Source: Methanobacterium sp. (GTDB lineage Archaea > Methanobacteriota > Methanobacteria > Methanobacteriales > Methanobacteriaceae). Taken from it: a stretch of DNA of 11,462 nucleotides. Location: the NCBI GenBank assembly GCA_020855015.1, contig JAHKLP010000013.1, forward strand, positions 1-11,462, read 5' to 3'. Shown piece by piece: positions 5,876 through 11,462 of this stretch. The notes beneath the pieces were generated by a model. That model was given only the letters and a program-made list of their open reading frames with translations, ran no database searches and was not told the origin of the DNA. The position numbers and the translations under genes are program-made. Position 1 is the stretch's first letter. Each line of letters begins with the position of its first letter.

Positions 5876-8047
5876 TCATGCCATGAATTTTTCTATAACT
5901 CCATGATAAGCACTTTTAAGCTCGGATACATTTATTTCAACCGGATTCTCGTCATCCAATATTTTGAGAGAATCACCCCCAACAGTTCCGATGACTGCTG
6001 CAGAAACACCTTTTTCTTTCAAGATCCTCAAAATTTCACCTGATGATGCTTCGGTTACTGTGATCAGGTAACGGGCGTGTGATTCTGAGAATAGTGTTTC
6101 AGATGCTGAGAGTTCTTCGGCTCCAGGCACTCTAGACAGATCTACACTGGCACCGATATCTCCTTTAATTGTCATCTCTGAAAGGGCAACACCTAAACCT
6201 CCTGCTGAGATATCATGGACGGCAGTAATTGATTTGTTTTTATCACCATGAATAATATCAAGAACAGCTTGGGCAGACACATATTCATGTTCAATATTTA
6301 CTTTGGGGGCTTTTCCCTGTACCAATCCATGGATAGTCTTATGATATTCGGATCCATCCATCTCTGGATTGGTGGTTCCAATAAGAATAATCATATCTCC
6401 ATCGTTCTCGAATTCCATGGTTCTAATGTCTTTAATATCCATAATTCCAGCCACACTCACCACCGGAGATGGATTCACAGTAACTCCTTCAGTTTCATTG
6501 TAGAAACTAACGTTTCCACTGGTAACTGGTAACTGGAATTTCTTTGCAATGTCAGCCATTCCCTTAACACACTCAGAAAATTGCCAGAAAACCTCTGGTT
6601 TTTCTGGGTTACCGAAGTTTAGACAGTCCACCATGCACAATGGTTCAGAACCCATAGACACCACGTTACGTATAGATTCAGCCACAGCGCCGGCCCCCCC
6701 ATGGTAGGGGTCTAGGAAGCAGTGTATGCTGTTACAGTCACTGGTGAGGGTGAAGGCTTTCTCATCATCCACCCGCAAGACTGCAGCATCATCTCCAGGT
6801 TTAACAACTGTGCGTATCTGCACCTCATGGTCATACTGCCGGTAAACCCATCTTTTACTGGCCAGGTTCTGACTGGAAAGTAACCCCAACAAGGCCTCAT
6901 CAACAGGCCCATCTTCTACTTCCACATATTCATCATCTTTAACCGGTTTTTCGGCTTCACGTTCTACCAGTGGTGGGTCGGCCAGTAATTCGGTGGGTAA
7001 ATCGGCCATTACTTCTCCTTCTTGGGTGACCACCATACGTCCGTTGCTGGTGACCTGACCAATCACTGAATAAGTCAACTCATGCTTGTCAAATACTCGC
7101 AGCAGGCCTTCCACATCTTGGCGATGAACCACGAAGACCATCCTTTCCTGTGACTCAGATAACATAATTTCATAGGGAGTCATTCCTTCCTCTCTTAATG
7201 GTACTTTGGTAAGCTCCATCAGAGCACCATTACCACATTTACCAGCCATCTCTGAAAGACAGCAGGTGAGGCCTCCCCCTCCAAGATCCTTTAATCCTTG
7301 AATGTTAATCTTCTCCAGAGCCTCCAGTGTGGCTTCCATAACCTGTTTTTTCGTGAAGGGGTCAGCCACCTGCACTGCTGGTCTACTTTCCAATTCTGAT
7401 TCTGATGTAAGTTCTTCTGATGCGAAGGTAACTCCGTGTATTCCGTCCCTTCCGGTTCGACCGCCCATCAAAACGAAAACATCGCCTACATTAGGGGCAA
7501 TCCCCCGTACAATATCATCTTTGTGCACTATACCTGCACATACTACGTTTACCAGGGGGTTAAATTTGAAGTTATCCTCAAATTCCACTTCTCCACCCAC
7601 AGTGGGTATTCCTACCCTGTTTCCATAGTCCGAGATGCCTTTAACAACGTATTCGAAAATGTAACGCGACCTTTGATCTTCCATGGGACCAAAACGGAGC
7701 GAATCCAAAAGAGCAACAGGCATAGCTCCCATAGATATTATGTCCCTAATTATACCTCCAATTCCAGTTCCAGCACCCCCGTAGGGTTCTACTGCAGAAG
7801 GGTGGTTGTGACTTTCCATACCCATCACCAGGGCCAGATCATCAGTTAGGTTCACGATACCTGCATCGTCTCCAGGTCCTATTATGACATTGTCCCCTTC
7901 AGTGGGGAATAACTTCAGGAGGGCCCGGCTGCTCTTGTAAGAGCAGTGTTCAGAGAACATTATATCCAGCATACCATATTCCAGGGGGTTGGGCTCCCTT
8001 CCCAGTTCTTCCTTGATGAATTCCATTTCCGCGTCAGTTAAAGTCAT
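5876..8047 (-). CDS. purL: phosphoribosylformylglycinamidine synthase subunit PurL (small type)
   Basis: Cytoplasmic enzyme of de novo purine synthesis: FGAR + glutamine + ATP gives FGAM. At 723 residues it is the small PurL, which needs separate PurS and PurQ (glutaminase) subunits; neither is in the window. Seen motifs: SEHCSYKSS (32-40) with the conserved histidine, ESHNHPSAVEPYGGAGTG (78-95) for ATP/metal binding, RTGRDGIHG, DLGGGGL (254-260), LSESQERM (296-303), and the internally repeated second half beginning PGDDAAVL (417-424) with NFGNPEKPE and HDISAGGLG. No key residue appears missing. I chose ATG 8047 because GGTGA lies four bases before it and the product begins MTLTDAEMEF. ATG 8059 would add MGEK and lacks a good ribosome site. 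It follows ileS by about 76 bases and precedes the membrane kinase gene by four. Confidence 0.97.
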   Translation of the reverse strand: MTLTDAEMEFIKEELGREPNPLEYGMLDIMFSEHCSYKSSRALLKLFPTEGDNVIIGPGDDAGIVNLTDDLALVMGMESHNHPSAVEPYGGAGTGIGGIIRDIISMGAMPVALLDSLRFGPMEDQRSRYIFEYVVKGISDYGNRVGIPTVGGEVEFEDNFKFNPLVNVVCAGIVHKDDIVRGIAPNVGDVFVLMGGRTGRDGIHGVTFASEELTSESELESRPAVQVADPFTKKQVMEATLEALEKINIQGLKDLGGGGLTCCLSEMAGKCGNGALMELTKVPLREEGMTPYEIMLSESQERMVFVVHRQDVEGLLRVFDKHELTYSVIGQVTSNGRMVVTQEGEVMADLPTELLADPPLVEREAEKPVKDDEYVEVEDGPVDEALLGLLSSQNLASKRWVYRQYDHEVQIRTVVKPGDDAAVLRVDDEKAFTLTSDCNSIHCFLDPYHGGAGAVAESIRNVVSMGSEPLCMVDCLNFGNPEKPEVFWQFSECVKGMADIAKKFQLPVTSGNVSFYNETEGVTVNPSPVVSVAGIMDIKDIRTMEFENDGDMIILIGTTNPEMDGSEYHKTIHGLVQGKAPKVNIEHEYVSAQAVLDIIHGDKNKSITAVHDISAGGLGVALSEMTIKGDIGASVDLSRVPGAEELSASETLFSESHARYLITVTEASSGEILRILKEKGVSAAVIGTVGGDSLKILDDENPVEINVSELKSAYHGVIEKFMA

Positions 8048-8050
8048 CTT

Positions 8051-8057
8051 TTCACCC
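8051..8057 (-). promoter_or_regulatory. ribosome binding site of purL
   Basis: GGGTGAA on the - strand matches the archaeal GGAGGTGATC-type site and lies just ahead of ATG 8047. It overlaps the alternative ATG 8059, which argues for the shorter PurL. Confidence 0.55.
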
Positions 8058-8082
8058 ATATTTTGCTCAGGATTTCCTTGTT

Positions 8083-8110
8083 AAAACTTATAGCAATCCA
8101 AAAGTTTTTA
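8083..8110. promoter_or_regulatory. inverted repeat in the ileS-purL gap with an adjacent TATA-like stretch
   Basis: Between ileS and purL, arms AAAACTT and AAGTTTT form an exact 7-base inverted repeat separated by about 13 bases; arm positions may be off by one. On the - strand an AATTAAATAAAAA stretch lies just before it, which could be a TATA-type element for an internal purL promoter, with the repeat at or near its transcription start. Alternatively the repeat is a hairpin in a joint ileS-purL transcript. No known purine-regulation site was recognised. Confidence 0.3.
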
Positions 8111-8123
8111 TTTAATTACTCCA

Positions 8124-11100
8124 TCAGGACTTCACAATACTGATGGATAATTCATGCTCTTCAATATTCCATTTTTTATTATAATCTCCATCAATCATCT
8201 CAAACAACAAGTCATTGGCTCTAACCTCATGGGATATGAAATCAAGGTGTGGTTCTACCAGTTCTTTAAACTCCGAGCTGCAGTCCACATAAACATTAAT
8301 ATTGGCCTCTACATCCAGATCCAAATCTTTTCTCATATCCTGGATCCTTCTAATAAGCTCACGGGACATGGCTTCAGAGAGTATATCTGGAGTAAGTTCG
8401 GTGTCTACAAATACACTCCCTCCATTAAATTCAGCACTCACCACATTATCTGGAAGCTCAGTTTCAAACACTACATCACCCTCTTCCAGAGTAATAGTCA
8501 TGTCATCAAGTTCCACCAGATACTCACCATTGGACTCGATAGCAGCAACAACTTCCGCTCCATTGGCGGTTTCTAGATATTCTGCGACTATTGGAACATC
8601 TCCTCTTAGTTTAGGTCCCAGAGTCTTCATATTGGGAGTGGCAATTATTTTAAGGTCCTTAAATTCGGTAGAAGATGTGTATTTTTTGGTATTGGCCTGT
8701 TCTAGTAAGATATCCTGGAGTTCTGAAGCAGCTTTCATCACCTGGCTATCCTCGGAAACAATTATAATTTCACGCACTGGCCAGCGGAGCTTGTAACGGG
8801 CAACATCACGGGCATGGGCGCATGCTTCTATAATGTCCCGTAAAATAACCATGTTCTCCTCAAGATTCTGATCTATCGCTTCCATATCAACTACCCAGTC
8901 CTGCATGTGCACACTTTCTGGCGCATCTTCTTCCACACCAAGCACCAGGTTCTGGTAGATTTCCTCAGTTATATGAGGTGCTACAGGTGCCAAAGTAGTA
9001 ACTAATTTCTTAAGTACATGATATAGTGTGAAATATGCACCCAGTTTGTCTGGATCTTCTTTTTCCACCCATGTACGCCCCCTTATTAGGCGCACATACC
9101 AACGACTGAGATCCTCCAGTATGAAGTGGTTGAGACTGCGGGTGGCCTTATGGAGGTGCAGGGAATCCAGTGCATCGGTGACTTCAAGGGCCACTGAGTT
9201 AATTCTTGATGTGATCCAGCGGTCCTCATCACGGAATTTAAGATCATCAGGGGTGTAAAGGGTGGGGTTGAATTCGTCCAGTGCCATGTATGTTGTGCTG
9301 AAAACGTAAACATTCCATAAGATGTTAAACATCTTATTCACAGTTCCAACTTCTTCCCAGTTGAATTTCAAATCGTCCCATGGTTTGTTACCCCATAACA
9401 AGTAGAAACGGAGAACATCTGCTCCGTATTTCTCTATAACTTCATCAGGTTCCACCACATTGCCCAGGGATTTGCTCATCTTTTTACCCTCTTCATCCAG
9501 GGTGAAACCATGCATCAGAACCCTCTGGTAAGGTACACTATCCAGAGCAATTACTCCGCAGCCCATTTGGGAGTAAAACCATCCTCTGGTCTGATCATGG
9601 CCCTCAGTAATGAACTGGTAGGGATACCAATCTTCAAACATCTCTTTTTCCTGAGGATAGTATAAGGCGGCCCATCCAGCAACTCCTGAGTCGATCCACA
9701 CATCTAGAACATCTGGAGTTCGCTGCATTTTCCCTCCGCAGGAGCAACCCAACTTTATCTCATCAACATGGGGGCGGTGAATGAAATCTCCCTCCAATTT
9801 TCCTTCAACAATTTTTTCCTGAAGTTCCTGAATGGATCCAACTACCTCCATCTTTCCACAGTCCTGGCAGAGCCAGATGGGTATGGGTATTCCCCAGTAG
9901 CGTTGTCGGGATATGGTCCAATCCCTTGCATTTTCGATCCAGTTCCGGAATCTGCTTTCACCAGCCCAGGATGGAACCCATTCCACCTTGTCCAGTTCAC
10001 TTAGCATTTGGTCTTTTATGGTGGTGATCTTCAAAAACCATTGTTTGGTGGCCAAGTATATTATGGGGGTTTTACACCTCCAACAAAACCCGTAACGGTG
10101 GTCAATAACCCCTTTCTTATATAAGAGATGGTGAGCTTCCAAGTCGGCCATTATATTATTATCAGCATCTTTAACAAATTCTCCCTCATATTTTCCAGCT
10201 TCGCTTGAAAATAGGCCTGCCTCGTCTACAGGGCAGAATATTGGTAATCCATATTTTTTACCTATTTCAAAGTCGTCAGGCCCGTGTCCTGGTGCGGTGT
10301 GAACACATCCAGTTCCTTCTGTAAGAGTTACATGGTCGCCGGGCAGTATTCTATGCACAAAATCTTTATGGAATGGTATTTCTCCAGGAAGTGGGTGTTC
10401 GTATTTTGTTCCCTCTAGATCGCTTCCTTTAACTCTTTTCAATATCTGGTAATCAAGTTCAGGGAAGGTGGATTCCACTAGAGCTTCAGCTAGGAGGTAT
10501 ACTTCTTCACCATCTTCAAGTTTCACGTATGCATAATCAAAATCGGGATGCACACAAACTGCCAAATTAGCAGGCAGTGTCCAGGGTGTAGTTGTCCACA
10601 CTAGGATGTACTCATTTTCCTTGCCTTTTAGAGGGAATTTAACATATATGGATGGGTCTTCCTTGTTTTCATAGTCGATTTCAGCTAATGCGAGGGCGGT
10701 TTCACAGCGAGGGCACCACGTGATAACTCGCAGGTCATTAACCAGGAGTTCTTTTTCATGAGCACGTTTAAGAGTCCACCAGCAACTTTCCATGTACTTG
10801 GTGTCAAGGGTTATGTAGGGATTGTCCCAATCCATCCAAACCCCCAACATTTCAAATTGCTTAGTCATAAGGGCCTGGTTTTCTACAGCAAATTCTTTAC
10901 ATTTATTTACGAAGTTTTCAATACCTATTTGGGTTTCGATTTCCTTCTTACTCTTTAAACCCAGTATTCCTTCTACCTTATGTTCGATGGGCAACCCATG
11001 GGTGTCCCATCCAGCCTGTCGACGGACATTGAAACCGGACATTGATTTGAAACGCAGGAAGCTGTCCTTTATGATTTTGTTCCAGGCTGTTCCCAAGTGT

Positions 11101-11264
11101 ATGCGGCCGCTACAGTATGGTGGCCCGTCTAAAAATGAAAATTTAGGCTGGTCTTTCCTTAAATCTTTGCTATGTTGATATGTTTGGTTTTGGTCCCAGA
11201 ATTTCTGTATTTTTTCCTCTATGGCCCTTGACTGGTATGATCGTGGGGCTTCCTTTATTGCCAT
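8124..11264 (-). CDS. ileS: isoleucyl-tRNA synthetase (archaeal type)
   Basis: Class Ia synthetase of 1046 residues that charges tRNA-Ile in the cytoplasm. The HIGH motif appears as HLGT (56-59) inside GPPYCSGRIHLGTAW, and the second signature is KMSKS (595-599). The CP1 editing domain, which clears mischarged valine, shows LVWTTTPWTLPAN (221-233) and GTGCVHTAPGHGPDDF (317-332) with the conserved editing aspartate. Cysteine pairs at 184/187 (CPRC), 394/397 (CWRC), 466/469 (CQDC) and 507/509 (CSC) look like two zinc sites. The GWFYSQ and WRCKTP elements, anticodon-binding helical domain (from about 680) and long C-terminal domain are complete, and length is normal for archaeal IleRS. This type is generally less sensitive to mupirocin than the bacterial IleS1 type. 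ATG 11264 is preceded by GAGGAG with seven-base spacing. Confidence 0.98.
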   Translation of the reverse strand: MAIKEAPRSYQSRAIEEKIQKFWDQNQTYQHSKDLRKDQPKFSFLDGPPYCSGRIHLGTAWNKIIKDSFLRFKSMSGFNVRRQAGWDTHGLPIEHKVEGILGLKSKKEIETQIGIENFVNKCKEFAVENQALMTKQFEMLGVWMDWDNPYITLDTKYMESCWWTLKRAHEKELLVNDLRVITWCPRCETALALAEIDYENKEDPSIYVKFPLKGKENEYILVWTTTPWTLPANLAVCVHPDFDYAYVKLEDGEEVYLLAEALVESTFPELDYQILKRVKGSDLEGTKYEHPLPGEIPFHKDFVHRILPGDHVTLTEGTGCVHTAPGHGPDDFEIGKKYGLPIFCPVDEAGLFSSEAGKYEGEFVKDADNNIMADLEAHHLLYKKGVIDHRYGFCWRCKTPIIYLATKQWFLKITTIKDQMLSELDKVEWVPSWAGESRFRNWIENARDWTISRQRYWGIPIPIWLCQDCGKMEVVGSIQELQEKIVEGKLEGDFIHRPHVDEIKLGCSCGGKMQRTPDVLDVWIDSGVAGWAALYYPQEKEMFEDWYPYQFITEGHDQTRGWFYSQMGCGVIALDSVPYQRVLMHGFTLDEEGKKMSKSLGNVVEPDEVIEKYGADVLRFYLLWGNKPWDDLKFNWEEVGTVNKMFNILWNVYVFSTTYMALDEFNPTLYTPDDLKFRDEDRWITSRINSVALEVTDALDSLHLHKATRSLNHFILEDLSRWYVRLIRGRTWVEKEDPDKLGAYFTLYHVLKKLVTTLAPVAPHITEEIYQNLVLGVEEDAPESVHMQDWVVDMEAIDQNLEENMVILRDIIEACAHARDVARYKLRWPVREIIIVSEDSQVMKAASELQDILLEQANTKKYTSSTEFKDLKIIATPNMKTLGPKLRGDVPIVAEYLETANGAEVVAAIESNGEYLVELDDMTITLEEGDVVFETELPDNVVSAEFNGGSVFVDTELTPDILSEAMSRELIRRIQDMRKDLDLDVEANINVYVDCSSEFKELVEPHLDFISHEVRANDLLFEMIDGDYNKKWNIEEHELSISIVKS

Positions 11265-11271
11265 CTCTATT

Positions 11272-11277
11272 CTCCTC
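11272..11277 (-). promoter_or_regulatory. ribosome binding site of ileS
   Basis: GAGGAG on the - strand lies seven bases before ATG 11264. It is the best Shine-Dalgarno match in the window and fixes the ileS start. Confidence 0.8.
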
Positions 11278-11296
11278 GGATAATGTGATTATTAAC

Positions 11297-11325
11297 TTGA
11301 TGATCAACTCATAACAAACTTTGTT
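11297..11325. promoter_or_regulatory. two hyphenated palindromes in the ileS leader, candidate operator
   Basis: AACAAA-C-TTTGTT (11313-11325) and TTGAT-G-ATCAA (11297-11307) are exact hyphenated palindromes with one central base each. They lie between the tandem TATA elements (11331-11350) and the ileS ribosome site. The transcription start would be expected around 11305-11312, so a bound protein could block initiation. The palindromes are seen; the operator role is inferred. Confidence 0.35.
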
Positions 11326-11330
11326 CACGG

Positions 11331-11350
11331 CCTTTTATATCCTTTTATAT
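11331..11350 (-). promoter_or_regulatory. tandemly duplicated TATA element of the ileS promoter
   Basis: The 10-base unit CCTTTTATAT occurs twice head to tail, exactly. On the - strand this gives ATATAAAAGG twice, and each copy contains TATAAAAG, a very good TATA-box match. The nearer copy is about 65-70 bases upstream of the ileS ATG, predicting a leader of roughly 40-50 bases. Archaeal TATA elements are nearly symmetric, so direction is assigned from the ileS gene. Confidence 0.6.
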
Positions 11351-11383
11351 CAGTGATCTGGTGGGGTGAAGGAGGGGTGCTGG

Positions 11384-11403
11384 TGAAAATACTTTTATAA
11401 AAA
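11384..11403. promoter_or_regulatory. possible additional TATA element, direction uncertain
   Basis: GAAAATACTTTTATAAAAAC resembles an archaeal BRE (GAAAATAC) followed by a TATA box if read on the + strand, which would drive a gene beyond the right edge. Read on the - strand it is another TTTATAAAAG box, about 120 bases from ileS. No gene in view decides between them. Confidence 0.25.
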
Positions 11404-11417
11404 CAGTATAAACAGCT

Positions 11418-11462
11418 AATAAAATAATAAAATCACTTTAAAAAATATTTAAGAAAAAATAA
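11418..11462 (-). terminator. possible oligo-T terminator of a gene right of the window
   Basis: The window ends in A-rich DNA with A6 runs at 11440-11445 and 11454-11459 and several A4 runs. On the - strand these are repeated T-runs, the usual intrinsic terminator of methanogens. It would end a - strand gene lying upstream of ileS. It could equally be plain AT-rich promoter DNA for a divergent gene. Confidence 0.35.

Noticed and set aside
7436..7849. 137-codon + strand open frame opposite purL
   Set aside because: It is antisense to the strongly conserved N-terminal half of PurL and shows no family features.
8048..8123. T-box or other riboswitch in the ileS-purL gap
   Set aside because: About 76 bases is too short for a known purine or amino acid riboswitch, no conserved core was recognised, and T-boxes are not known from archaea.
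8154..8796. Overlapping + strand open frames (to 8576 and 8302-8796) opposite the ileS 3' end
   Set aside because: Both mirror ileS coding sequence. The Ser/Thr-rich composition is what antisense of an acidic, coiled domain gives, and no start signal is present.
11361..11400. Short + strand gene after GGAGG (11371-11375) beginning at GTG near 11384
   Set aside because: The frame stops after five codons (TAA at about 11399), so there is nothing to encode.
1..11462. CRISPR array, transposon, prophage or defence island
   Set aside because: No regularly spaced repeats, transposase, integrase, terminal inverted repeats or nuclease genes were seen; all long genes are transport or housekeeping genes of uniform appearance.

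Overview
The window most likely comes from a mesophilic methanogenic archaeon of the order Methanobacteriales, probably Methanobacterium or a close relative. Three things point there. The isoleucyl-tRNA synthetase is of the archaeal type with the active-site string GRIHLGTAWNK. PurL is the small form, with no fused glutaminase. The gene order ileS-purL matches what I recall of Methanothermobacter. Shine-Dalgarno-like GGAG/GGTGA sites, TATA-type promoter elements and moderately AT-rich DNA agree with this. The genus is an inference.

Positions 1-5304 on the + strand hold a compact five-gene export cluster: an ABC-2 type ATPase (116-1030), a NatB-like ABC-2 permease (1099-2295), a short MacB/FtsX-type permease (2365-3456), its LolD/MacB-type ATPase (3449-4102, overlapping the permease gene by 8 bases) and a second NatB-like permease (4108-5304). 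The outer three genes look like one transporter with two non-identical permeases. The two inner genes look like a separate mechanotransmission-type ABC complex inserted between them. No MacA-like partner, solute-binding protein or regulator lies in the window. A perfect 12-base palindrome (92-103) sits just before the first gene.

Positions 5311-11264 on the - strand are a housekeeping block read right to left: ileS (11264-8124), purL (8047-5876) and a small membrane kinase of the dolichol kinase/phytol kinase/DGK1 family (5871-5311). Only 4 bases separate purL from the kinase gene. Only 6 bases separate the kinase stop codon from the stop codon of the last ABC permease on the other strand, so the two operons converge with no room for a terminator.

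Positions 11265-11462 carry no gene. They contain the ileS leader with a strong GAGGAG ribosome site, two short hyphenated palindromes, an exact tandem duplication of a 10-base TATA element, a G-rich patch and a very A-rich end, which on the - strand reads as oligo-T and may be the terminator of the preceding gene. There are no RNA genes, CRISPR arrays, insertion sequences or obvious pseudogenes. Most of the window is conventional. The parts worth a second look are the interleaved ABC cluster, the isoprenoid-alcohol kinase coupled to purL, and the two regulatory regions with palindromes.
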